From: Taeniopygia guttata
Lineage: Eukaryota; Chordata; Aves; Passeriformes; Estrildidae
Reading direction: 5' to 3'
DNA: 64,000 bases
Assembly (NCBI RefSeq): GCF_048771995.1
Contig: NC_133030.1
Span: 63,189,501 to 63,253,500, forward strand
The translations under genes were made by a program, and so were the position numbers. Below are positions 1 to 11,600 of the stretch, piece after piece; position 1 is the first letter of the stretch, and each line of letters starts with the position of its first letter. Under the pieces are notes generated by a model. The model worked only from the letters and a program-made list of their open reading frames with translations, was not told the DNA's origin and made no database searches.

Positions 1-688
1 CACAAAACGACTCTGCTATGATGGAGGGGTAGGGAAAAGGCAATTTAGTTAATACATGGGGTTTTGGGGAGTAGGAATCCCATCTGCCCAGCTCAGGAGT
101 TTGGAATGCTCAGAATCCTCAGGCAAAGAGGATTCACCTGTGTAAACTGCAGGTTTCCACTCTGCTCCTGGATTTTTCCTGTTTGCAAACATCATAACCA
201 CAGAGAGGAGATTCCAGGCCGTGCCCCAGGTTGTCCCTGACCCCAGGGAGGGCTGGGAGCATGACTGAAATCCCACTTCCTGCAAAGCACTGAGCAGCTC
301 CTCTGGCTGCATCAGCCTTTAAAAACACCTCCTGAAAAGGTCAAGAACCCAACAGGGATTCCCTGACCACCACTGGCATCAAAAGTGATATAAACACAAT
401 TTCCAGCTGCTCTATCCTATCCCAGGAATCCCAAAACACCTCACACTGGTGGTCACACACTCCTATCCAGGCTGCCTGTCCCAGCTGCCTCTCCTACTTC
501 ATCCTGGAAAACCATATTGGATGCTTTCACAGACAAAAAACACCAAACCTGAAATATTTGACATACTTTTGCAACAGTTTGATAGTGGGAACAAAGAGAT
601 CAGGGAATTCTCTCTCTGCTCAGTCCCTTTCCACACCAATTCAAGGATTTATCAGATTTTTTCCCCCTAAATTAATGATTTACTGTAC

Positions 689-1666
689 CATCTTCCAGTT
701 TCCATGTTGTAGATCCATATTTCATCCCTAGGCAGGTAGAAGTCATAAAACCCCCGGACCTGGGCGTTCTGCAGGACAGGTCAGAGAAGGAAAAGCAGGG
801 TTAGAAGGATGTTTGGGATGTCTGACACGTGGAGTTACAGACTCCTGGGAATGTCTGCACCCCCCCTGGGACCTAATCACAGCACAGATGGAAGCAGGAG
901 CAGTGCTTGTGCCTCCCACCTGCACGGAGAGCAGGAATCAGCCCAGTTTAGCACCTGCTGGGGACAATCAGCTCCCAGCAGAGCCAGACAGGGCTACATG
1001 GAAGTTAAATCTCTGTTTTATAGCCTGAGCCAGGGAGCAGAAATGAGTCAGAAGCTCCTTTTTCATTCCCCCATTACTGAGTTCACTGACAACGACTGTC
1101 ACTGAAATGATTTTGTGGTGCTGCAGCACACCCTCAGTGTGACAACAGAAAACCTGGGCTCCTTAGAACCCCAACAATTATTACCACCCAAAATTACAAA
1201 TTACAAAATGTAATCACAAATTACCACCCAAAACCACAGTTGTGCAAATAAAATCACCACTCCCAGGGTGCACAATTCCAATCAGACAATACTCCCTTCA
1301 CCTTTTGCCAAAGGCAAACGACACCCCAAAAAATCCATGTATCTGCCAAGCTTTAACACCCGTGATTTATTCCAACGTTGCAAAACACCCCTGAAGGCCG
1401 TGCTACAAATTGCTGGCTGGAGCTGCTGTGTTCCGGGGGAGGAATAATTCCCCAGAGTCACGCCCGGGTGGATGGGACACAGTTCCCAGGCCGGTGCAGG
1501 GCAGCTGTACCTTGTATCCTCCCCAGACGTACATGCAGCGCCCGTCGGTGACGGCCACATGCCCGCTGCGCTCCGCGGGGCTGTCGTTCTCCAGCTGCTC
1601 AAAGCCCTCCTCGGCCGGCGCCGGCAGCTCCTCGTCCGCAGGCAGCTCCTCGTTCTCATCGGCCAT
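689..1666 (-). CDS. KLHDC2: KLHDC2, Kelch domain-containing protein 2 (5' part, coding exons 1-2)
   Basis: Two coding exons are visible on the minus strand: 1666-1511 (52 codons from ATG, phase 0) and 768-689 (80 bp), joined by a GT-AG intron at 1510-769. The rest of the gene lies beyond base 1. The N-terminus is acidic (MADENEELPADEEL) and leads into the first Kelch blade (AERSGHVAVTDGR, then YVWGGYK). Exon 2 continues NAQVRGFYDFYLPRDEIWIY and NMETGRW, nearly identical to human KLHDC2 as I recall it. In the family, KLHDC2 is the substrate receptor of a CUL2 ubiquitin ligase that recognises proteins ending in Gly-Gly. The degron-binding arginines are in later exons and cannot be checked. I see no exon 3 in bases 1-688, which is intron with no recognised gene. 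The ATG exon may not be the first transcribed exon, because a TGCCTGCAG acceptor-like site lies just upstream of the ATG. Confidence 0.93.
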
Positions 1667-1707
1667 CTCGGGACGTGCTGCAGGCACAGCCACACGGAAT
1701 TCCCTCA

Positions 1708-1855
1708 GCCGGATCAGCCAGGGCAGCTCCTGGATCCCCACCCTGGGCAGCGCTGTCCAAACGCTCCTGGAGCTCTGGCCCATTCCCTGGGCAGCGCTCA
1801 GCACCCTCTGGAATAGTGGAACATCTCCCTGAGATCCTGACCGTCCCCTGACACA
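1708..1855 (-). repeat. CR1 LINE fragment just upstream of the KLHDC2 ATG exon
   Basis: The stretch with GATCAGCCAGGGCAGCTCC, a short gap, then CTCCTGGAGCTCTGG and CCCATTCCCTGGG matches the CR1 copies at 25600-25850 and 54420-54625, in the same reverse orientation. It starts about 40 bp upstream of the KLHDC2 start codon, where a 5' UTR or core promoter would otherwise be expected. Confidence 0.7.
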
Positions 1856-2034
1856 GTGTGGAGCTTGGGAAATCCAGGATAAACTACGCATGGTTGGAGT
1901 AAAAACCGCTCCAGGTGGGGATTCCTCAGTGGTGCCCGATTTGTAATGGTTACAGTTGACAGTGTGACTCAAAAGCATCCGTTTCAAAAAATATTGAAAA
2001 TCTTATCTATAAATACTTTGATTGATTTGCCCAG

Positions 2035-2165
2035 AGATGCTATGGCTGCCCCTGGATCCCTGGAAGTGTCCAAGGCCAGGATGGAGCAGCCTGGGATAGT
2101 GGAAAGTGTCCCTGCCCACGAACAAGGTGAGCATTAAGGTCCCCTTCCAACCCACACCATGTCAA
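2035..2165 (+). repeat. CR1 LINE 3' end
   Basis: Shows the standard avian CR1 tail: a CTGGATCCCTGGAAGTGTCC-like segment, GGGATAGTGGAAAGTGTCCC, then TTAAGGTCCCCTTCCAACCC. It is followed by an A-rich stretch (about 2165-2210). Confidence 0.85.
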
Positions 2166-2849
2166 AAAAAAACCCACGAAAGAAAAAAAAGAAAAAAAAA
2201 AAAAGAAACAATCCAAAGGGGAATAAATTTGACAGCTTTGCCCACAACAGCAGCAAATCCTGGAGCTTTTCAGTGTCCCCCACCCAAAGCTTCCCACAGC
2301 GGCTCAGTGCGGGACAGTGTCACCCATCCTACACAAATCCCACAGAAACAATGTCCCTGCTCCAAACCACGCAGAACGCCAAACCCCATACTGCGCTGGG
2401 AAAACACAGATACAAAGCTCGGGAAAGCCAAACAGCCCAAATTTGTGCCCCCACAGCCAGGGAAAAGGACCTGAGTGGGACAGTCACACTGTCCCACACA
2501 GAATACAGACAGAATACACACAGGGTATTCTGCTGTTCCCATCCGCCGCTCCTGAGGGCTTTTTGCTGTTTAATTTTAATCACTCCCGCCACGGAGACGC
2601 TGCACCACCTTCAGGGGGTTATCTCTGAGCTTTAATTACGATTTCTAATTTAGATTAGCAAGCCTTGCCCACAGCCCCGTGAAACCTGCTGCTTGGAGCT
2701 AGCGGTGTCTTCACCGCCTCGGAGAAATGGCACCGATATGATATTTACCTATAATAGATATGTGCAGCAGTCTATTATTCGTTTTACCCCTCAGACACGC
2801 TGGTCCCTTCAGCCATTTCCCTCTCATCTCCCCTCAGCCCCGCGGCTCT

Positions 2850-3170
2850 GCCCACCGCCCTCACACACACCGCGGCCGGGGGCTCCTCACGACACCTTCT
2901 CCTGTCGCGACATGCCCGAGCGCAGGGCGGGCCCCTCACGACACCGCTCAACTGTCGCGACACCGCGGCCGCCCCGAGCGGTGCCCGCCGCCGTTACCGG
3001 CCCGGCCCGAGCCCCCCGAGCCCCGTCCCGCTCCTACCGGGCCCGCCGCTGCCTCCTGCCCTCAGCCGCGGCCGCGCCGCAACATCCGCCGGGCGGGCGG
3101 CGCCTTCCGGCGGCACCGCGCAGGCTCCGGGCCCGGCACCCCCAGATCGGCCCGGGGAAACCGCGGGGTT
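2850..3170 (-). promoter_or_regulatory. CpG island, candidate KLHDC2 promoter
   Basis: A sharply CpG-rich block lies 1.2-1.5 kb upstream of the KLHDC2 ATG in otherwise AT-rich DNA. It holds two exact copies of the palindrome TGTCGCGACA, at 2903-2912 and 2953-2962. Two minus-strand donor-like sites (exon ends at 2998 and 3038) could splice to the acceptor-like site just before the ATG exon. Calling it the promoter is inference: no other gene start is nearby, and a CR1 copy occupies the DNA directly upstream of the ATG. Confidence 0.55.
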
Positions 3171-4640
3171 AACGCTGGGAGCGGCTGAACGGCCCCAAAA
3201 TTCACCCACAGGGCACCGGCACCCCCGAACTCAACCCGGGGAAACCGCGGGGTTAACGCTGGGAGCGGCTGAACCGCCCCAGAATTCACCCACAGGGCAC
3301 CGGCACCCCCGAACTCATCCCGGGGCACCTCAGAGTTAACGCTGGGAGCGGCTGAGCTGCCCCAAAATTCACCCCGAGGGCACCCGGGCACCCCAGAATT
3401 AAAAATAGGAGCATTTGAACCGCCCCAAAATTCACCCTGAGGGCCCCGGTACCCCAGAATTAAAAATAGGAGCATTTGAGCTGCCCCAAAATTCACCCTC
3501 AGGGCACCGGCACCCTCCAATTCACCCCGGGGTTCCGCGGAGTTAATGCTGGGAGAGGCTGAACTGCCCCAAAATTCACCCCGAGGGCACCCGGGCACCC
3601 CAGAATTAACACTGGGAGTGTCTGAACTGCCCCAAAATTCACCCCAGGCACCCCGGAATTAACTCTGGGAGTGTCCGAGCCGCCCCAAAATTAACACTGG
3701 GAGCATCTGAACTACCCCAGAATTCACCCCGAGGGCACCGGCATCCCCCAGTTCACCCCGGGCACCCCAGAGTTAACAATGGGAGCGTCTGAACTGCCCC
3801 AAAATTCATCCCGAGGGCATCCGGGCACCCCAAAATTAACACTGGGAGCATCTGAACTACTCCAGAATTCACCCCGAGGGCACCGGCATCCCCCAATTCA
3901 ACCCGGGCACCCCAGAATTAACACTGGGAGTGTCTGAACTGCCCAAAAATTCACCCCGAGGGCACCTGGGCACGCCAGAATTAACACTTGGAGCTTCTGA
4001 ACCGCCCCAAAATTAACACCGGAGCACCCAGGAATGCCAAAATTCACCCTGGGGGCACCGGAACTACGCCCAAAATCACCCTGAGGGCACCCGAACTGCC
4101 CCAAAATTACCACTGGGATCATCTGAACAGCCCCAAAATTAACACTGGGGCACCCGGCCCCAAGTTACCCAAATTCACCCTGCTGGCACCTGAGCCACCC
4201 CAAAAATCACCCTGAGGGTAACTGAACAACCCCAAACTAACCCTGGGGGGACCTGAATAACCCCAAAATTAACATCACAGCATCTGAACCTCCCAAAATC
4301 AACACTGGGAGCAAAACTAACCATGAGGACACCTAAAGAACCAGACAAATTTACCTTGGGGCATCAGAACTACCCCAAAATTAACCTCAGGGGCACTTGA
4401 ACCTTTTAAATTCACAATGGGGGCACCTGAACCCAATAAAATTCCCACTGGGGGCATCTGAAACCCCCAAATTAACTATGGGGGGGCACCTCAGCCCTCC
4501 CAAAATTAACTTCTGGGGCACTTGAGGCCAACAAAATGAACTCTGGGGGGCAGCTGAGCCCCTGCAAATTAATCTTGGAGGCATCTGACTCTACCAATTA
4601 AATCCCAAACCCCCAAAATCAGACCACCTGAGCCCCCCAA
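3150..4640. repeat. Degenerate minisatellite, unit about 55-65 bp, roughly 24 copies
   Basis: Repeated cores read CCCCAAAATTCACCC, GGGCACC, then GAATTAACACTGGGAGC and ATCTGAACT. Units near 3150-3350 are rich in CpG (CCGCGGGGTTAACGCTGGGA), whereas those beyond about 3900 have mostly TpG or CpA at the same positions. The array abuts the CpG island and ends in the KLHDC1 3' flank. Incidental open frames through it are not genes. Confidence 0.9.
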
Positions 4641-5616
4641 AATCAAACCTTGGGGTTCAGGGGGGCATCTGAACTCCCCCTCCCAAAAAAGGAGGGGAGG
4701 GAGTTCAGCACATAAAATTAGGCTGTTAAAATAACCAGTCACAAAACTTCCTTTTTGAAACAAATTTGCTCTCCCCAAACCTCTTTTCCCCAAAGAATTA
4801 ATTTTGACAGACTTTAAAACCATCAAAAACGTGTCCAAATGATTCTTGCTTCAACTCTCTATAAAATTTTAATGGCTGTGCTCCCGTTAAGTAAATATTT
4901 GAAACAGAAAAATAACCAGTACTACATTTGCTTTTTTTTTTAAACAATAAATAAACAACTTTGTTGTTGTTTTTTAAACAAGAATGAAATATAAACTTTG
5001 CACATCCAAAATACAATATACAACTTATTTCCAAAAGGACTTCCTGGTAACAGAAACAGTAAAACCAGGTGATGAACTGAAGTTTTCCTATAGAGATCAG
5101 GTTGATGTTGCAGCTTTTTCTTCCAAGTTCCACAATTCCCCGATGGATTTTCCCATTTGAAGTGTGAGGTGTGGGGCTCCAGGGTTGGATTTTGGTCAGA
5201 GCCTGGTGGAACCAACATTTGGTGGTAGCAAATTTGTTACTTTTGAGACTGACAAGGTGTGAATGTCCCCAAGATACCGAGGTGAATTTATCTTTTTGGG
5301 AAGGCTGATGGGGGTAAGGCCAAGGAGGATTTTTAGACTTAAACCATATTTTACCCAGCTGAAATGGATCATGTCCCCTTCCAAAAGAACAAAAGGTTGT
5401 GAGGGCTGTGTGGTCAGAACCATGAGAGCAGAGGTGAACAATTATCTAGAAATGAAGTTGTATCAGTTCTCCATAACGCAGGAAACGAGAGATTCCCATG
5501 AAAAGGATTTGTTGTCAAACTTCCCTCAGAAGCCCAGCTGAACACAGAGCTGCAGGGGAAGAGCACAAAGCTCCTGGACAAACCCCAGAGGCGTCCCAGC
5601 AGCTCCCTGCCCTGCC

Positions 5617-8600
5617 TCATGTGGAGTGCAGCTGGCTTTGTCTCTCAGTCTCAGCTTTCCTCTCCTGCCTGTGGGTCATGGCAGCCCAAAAAGTGATTTT
5701 TTTCAGCACATCCTGCAGAAGTTTGGATGGCAAGCAGGGAATTTGCTTCTCCAAAAGAGCTGCGTTTTTCCCAATGCAGTCAAGACACAGCCTGAGGAAG
5801 GGAAATAGAAAAAAAAAAGAAAAAATTTGAAGTAAATGGTTTATATTCTAACCGATGGCACTTAGTAAAAGCTGGTGATGAGCATTAATTACAGGTGCAG
5901 GGAATTACACAGCAGCAGTGATTAAACTGCTGTGCAGCATCACACACCGAGGGGTTCAGGAATTTCCTGAGGAGGAAATTGGGTATTTCACCCAATTTCT
6001 GCAGGAGCAGGTGGCTAAAACACCAGCTGGGGTAGTGGGAGGTGTCCCTGCCCAGGGAACACGATGGGATTTAAGGTCCCTCCCAGCTTAAACCATCCTG
6101 GGATTCTGTAACCAACTCACCTGAGCAGGGAATAAGGCTGAGTCTGAAATATCAACAAGTCACTGCAGTGACCCTGAGCAAGAGAAGAAAAGAACCATTA
6201 GAATGACAAAAACTTCTCTCTACTCAGCAATTCTCCACATGTCACATTTATTACCGCGTGCATGAGTTAGAAATATTCTCCTTGACCAACTATTTATAAA
6301 GAATTTGAATTACAAATTCCTTTTTATTCTGTCAGTCAAGAAAGCCTCAGGTGGGGATTCCTCAGTGGAACCAGTGGTGTGTAAATTATAATTAATTTAT
6401 AATCTTTGGTGTGTAAATTATAGTAATTTCCTCAGTGATGTGTAATTTGTAATGATTTCAGTTACCAATCTGAGCAACTTGCTTGAGCCAAACTCAATAT
6501 AGTTTTGGGTTTTTTTTAAACTGAATTTTAATTGAAAACTAAAATACATCAATTAATATATTTATATACTGAAGTTTTCCTACAGAGACCAGGTGATGTT
6601 GCAGCTATTTCTTCCAAGTTCAATTAATTTTCTTCAATTAATATATTTATTAATATAGAGTAATTTTATTTATTTATTTGCTCAGACATTTTGGACTCCC
6701 CATCTGTGGAAGTGTCCATGGCCAAGCTGGATGATGCCTGGAACAGCCTGGGATAGTGGGAGACATCCCTGCCCAGGCAGGGGTGGATTCAATGGACTTT
6801 AAGGCCCCTCCCAGCTGAAACCATTCCATAATTTGATATTAATTATAATTGTCCCACTGATGGGATTTATTGTTCGGTTTACTGACCGTGTCCATAAAAA
6901 GCAAATCATCTTTGCTGCCCCCAAACACCATCACTTCTCCCTCCTGCCCGAGGCAGGCTGTGTGCCACAACCTGCAAATCAAACCACCAACACAGTGAGT
7001 GCCAAGGAACAAGGACTTGTGTGTTAGCAGCAAGACAAAGCCATTATTGCAGAGGTAAAAAATAACACCTTAAAATTTATTACTCGTTTGTTTAACAACA
7101 CAAAATAAGAGAGCGGTGTGACTTCTCAGCTCATGAGAGTTATTTTCATACAGACCAATATATTTTGTTATTATTTGACTTTTCTGTATTCTGGGCATAT
7201 AAACTTTGTCTTATTTACCACCACAGTGGAAAATTTTTTGGCAACTCTACAAACCAAGCTTTTGCCAAGCTTTTCCTTTTGCAATTTTCCACTTTCTTTG
7301 GTTCAGAAGTACAGTTTTCTTGTGGCTTTCAGCCTGGGGTGGTTCTCAGTGCTGACACAGATCCCTGAGCACTTGGAGCTCCAGTTCTCCTGTTCCAGTC
7401 TTACCCTTCCCCCAGAGATTCCTGGGATCCCTTGCTGTGAGTCAGTAACTTCCATCACACCAAGGAAGTTTTATCATAAAGACCCCACAAAATCAAAACC
7501 TGACTTTATAATCTTTGAGAAAGATCCTGCCCCTTCAGCAGCCACCCCTGGTGGGGATTTCTTTTTCATTATTAGATTTTTCTGCTCTATCACCGCTGCT
7601 GATGGATTTTAGAGCCACTGAACCAACATCAAACACACCACTGAAATTTCATGCAAAAAATCAACGTCCCCACTTTCTCTCTCCCTTCACATCAGTCCTT
7701 AGGTACCTCACCTTTTCCCTTCCTCATACCTGTGCACAGATCTGTCTCTGCCTGCTCTGCATTAGGGAAACTCTGGGCTTGGTCACGGAGAACACGGGGA
7801 AGCCTTTCCTGCCTGGGCTCTGCTGACATCCTAGCTTGCAACCTGAGGCTTTTCCTACTGCCTGAGAGCTCCTGTCCTCTCATGGGCTGCTCTAACTTAT
7901 CACCTAAACATTCTAACAAAGCACGTTATTGAATCACACAGGGCTCCTCCACCACAGCAACGGCATCACATGGCAATGAAAACTTTGGGAATCCAGGCGT
8001 TAAACAGTTGCTTCTCTATTTCAACCCAGCGTGAAAAACCTTGGCTGAATAAAACTGATGGACAGAAAAAGGAATAGGATTTTCTATCAGTTATGGGAAT
8101 GAAAACATTGGGAATGCAGGAGTTAAAATTTGTTCTTTATTTTAACCCAGCATGCAAAACTAAAATTGATGGCTAGAGAGAGGAATTTCTACCAATTCAG
8201 GATCACCTGAGAAGGTAAAATTTTAGTAATTCCTAAAAGTGGAGGTTGAAGGAAATTATTCTCTACAGAATTTAGGGAGGGAATCAGAGTTGCAGAAGCA
8301 TCAGGAAAGGACTCTGTAATAAATTTCATTACAGAGCAAAACAAATATATAAAAGAAGTACACATAGATGTATTACTGCTCTGCATTTTAAGAGCAACTG
8401 AACTGATTTAAAGCTTTTCCAGCTGCAGAGATCCTGCAGAAAATCAAATTACAGTACCAACACTGGACACTTAAGCAGTTCAGCGTATGGACAGGCTTTT
8501 GGTGTGGTTCCTTTTGTCCACCCCAAATCCCCAGGACACATCCCAGTGTCACCTGCTCCAGGTGGCCCTGCCTTGGCAGGGGTTGGACTGGAGGATCTCC

Positions 8601-11600
8601 AGAGGTCCCTTCCAGCCCTAACATTCTGTGACTTCCTGAAAAAATCCATGAGGCTTTGGGCTTTGCTTGAAGGAGGGGAGGGCCTTTAGTTCTAGAAAGA
8701 TTTAGGTCCAGGAAAGGTGCTCAGCCCTACAACCCAAATCTCAAAATGCCCTGGGAAGCAGCTGGGGCCCAGGGATCCCTGATCCTCCCAGGCACAGAAT
8801 TATTCCTGCTGAGCTGCTGCTCCTGGGCTGCTCCCCAGCACATCCCAGGAAAAATCACAGCACAGGGAAGCTTCAGGAGACTCAAGAACTGAGCCCAGAC
8901 CCCTGGCTGCTCCTGCTGTGCTGTTTTTAAAGACTCCTCAGTCCTGAAATAGCATAAAAATATCACTGATCATAAACTGAATGTATTTGGTGAGGCTGAG
9001 GTCTGGGTTTTTTTGGGTTTGAAAGGTAAAAAGGCAGAAAATGTGGTTTAGATGTGGCTGTTGTGTTTAAAACAGCCCAGAATAGGATAAAACAGGAAGA
9101 AAATTAATTAAGGTGAAGATATTTCAGTAACAAGGCAAGGAGCAGAGCAGATGCTATTTATATATTTATAAAATTGTTATATTTTATATTGTAATAATAA
9201 AATAACAAAAATTAAATAAAATAATAAACATCTTGTGATATATATTATTATATAATTAGTGCTGGGAGCTCCTGGGTGAATGCAGGGAATGAATTCAATG
9301 AAAATCTGAATATTTAAGATCTACAGCAAATCAGTTCAATAATTTTTAACTTAGAAACACAGATAATGCTTCAAACACTGGGCTACTCAATTTTCCTTTT
9401 GAACCCTGAAGGAGGAATCAACTTTTTCATGGTTCTCTGCTCTGTTATTTCTAATAATGTATAAATATTAATGAGCTTTTATTATTCCCCTTGGTTATTT
9501 ATTCCTCCAATTCCTATGGTTTGTTCACAGAATAATAATTTGGATACAGAGCACCAGGTCAGTTGGATACCCAGATCCTTCACCACAAAAAAAAACATCT
9601 TTTCATGCAAATAAGCATCAAATACACTAGTTAAAAATGAGGTATGAAGGGAAAAAAAAGGTATTAAAGCAAACTATTTGACCACACTGCACTAATATCC
9701 TAAAACAGTCTTTAAAAATACGGTTCAAGAATTTAAAAATGGGCTCATTTTGAAAAAGGATTCCATGTCAGCACACATGATTTCTGTTTCTATACCTGGG
9801 CCTGCTCTTGGGCAGATGGGTGAGCTGCTTCCATCCATTTGTTGCAATGCTGTGGATCCAACCATCACCTGCAATGTGAGAACACTCATAAATGGGCTTT
9901 TTGGGACAAAAAATTAGCTTTTATTCACACAAGCAGCTCTAAGAGCATGTTTATTTTCACTCTTTGTGATTTAATGTTGCCCCAGAACCCTCCCTGCACT
10001 GAAATCTGGAATCAAAACACACCCAATCCCTTTCTTTTGGGTAAACTGAGAAAATCAACTCCTCCAGTGCATTTATCTATGAAATTATTATTTATCTGAA
10101 AATTATTTTTGTCAATTTCAGGGTTTTTTCCATAGAAACAAGCTGCCTTTTCTACAAAAGCAACTCCTATCAACTATGCCACACCCTGTTTGTGTGATCT
10201 GAAAAGCACAATAGAACTATTTCTATTACTCTGAATGACTTACTCAGAGGAACATTATCAGAGCTTAGTCCACCAAAAAGGAAAAGTCTGTCATCCCCTA
10301 TGGGGGTCAGCGTGTGCCAGGAGCGATCTCTGGGCTTCTCTCCACTGATATTAATCCTGGGGGAAACAAAGAAACAAAACCCCCAAATGTTCAAACAATG
10401 CTGAAATTGTTGAATTAGTTAATTTAAACTAATTTGGCAGAAAATTTCAGTTTGTCCTAGAACCACCTGGGTGTTTTCTCAGTTAAAAAAAGAGATTAAA
10501 CACTCAAATAAATTCCATGTACATGTAGGGAAACAGTTAATTGAGATCAAATTGATGATTCTTGAGGGGCTGCAGGCTCTCCACTCCAAGGAAAATTATT
10601 TTAAATCACACAAGGATTTGTGGTTTTACCTCTGATCCAAAAGCTACCACCTCTTCAAGCTGGTGCTCACCCAGACTTTGAAATATAAATATTAGTAAAG
10701 AGGGGCTTTCCTAAGTACAAAACAGATGGAGGTTTACTATTGATAAAATCTAATTTGAAATCTATTTCAGCTGAGCTGTATTGATTTTATTTTAGTTGGG
10801 ATTGCTTGAGAATGTGAACAGTAAAGATCCTGATATCCCAAAAATCGTTTATCAGAGATAATTAAACAGGGATTGCAGAAGTGCCCTGCTAAATTTGGCA
10901 CTCACGTCAAGGCCAAGTTGCAATAATTGTTTGAATCCAAGTGAAGAAAAGAGGCCAAGTACTAAAATTGGACAAGGGGCAACCTGGGCTTTGATGGTTT
11001 AAAAAAAATATCAAACAGATACTGATGATACTGATAATTGATACAATTTCAATTTTCATGCACAAGAAATGATCCCAGTACCAGAAATAACCAAATATTG
11101 AATGACAGTTTAGCAGAGCTCAAGGCAGGGAAAGCAGCTCCTGGGCAGTGGCAGCTGAAATGAATTTTGCAATCTCCTGCTGGATGCTAATCCTGGGTTA
11201 GCAGGTTCATATCATGCAATTCCTTAAGAAAGCTGGGTACAGTTGAGTAAGAAAAAAAGACTTGACTGGTTAGTAAATAAAATAATTCTTTACTAATAAA
11301 TAATTATCACCTCCCTTTGTGATAAGAGGAATAAATAATAATGAATAAATACAAACGTTATCTCCTGTGAAAACTTTTTTTCCCCAGTATCTTAAATTTT
11401 TTTTTTTGTCTTAAATCTCTTTTTTCAGTCTCTCAAAGGCTCTGCAGAGGTGCTGCAACAGCTGAACAGAAGACTCCTAAATTTATAGTGATCCAATATA
11501 TAAATATATCAATATTTATATATACACATTGTACTAAATGATGGATAAATCTTATGAGCTTTTCTTGGATCACAATACAGAAATAACACAAATTTTGGAA

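Noticed and set aside
3062-3598. 178-codon minus-strand frame near the KLHDC2 CpG island
   Set aside because: It is the translated minisatellite unit (repeating GEFWGSSA-like residues), with no independent support.
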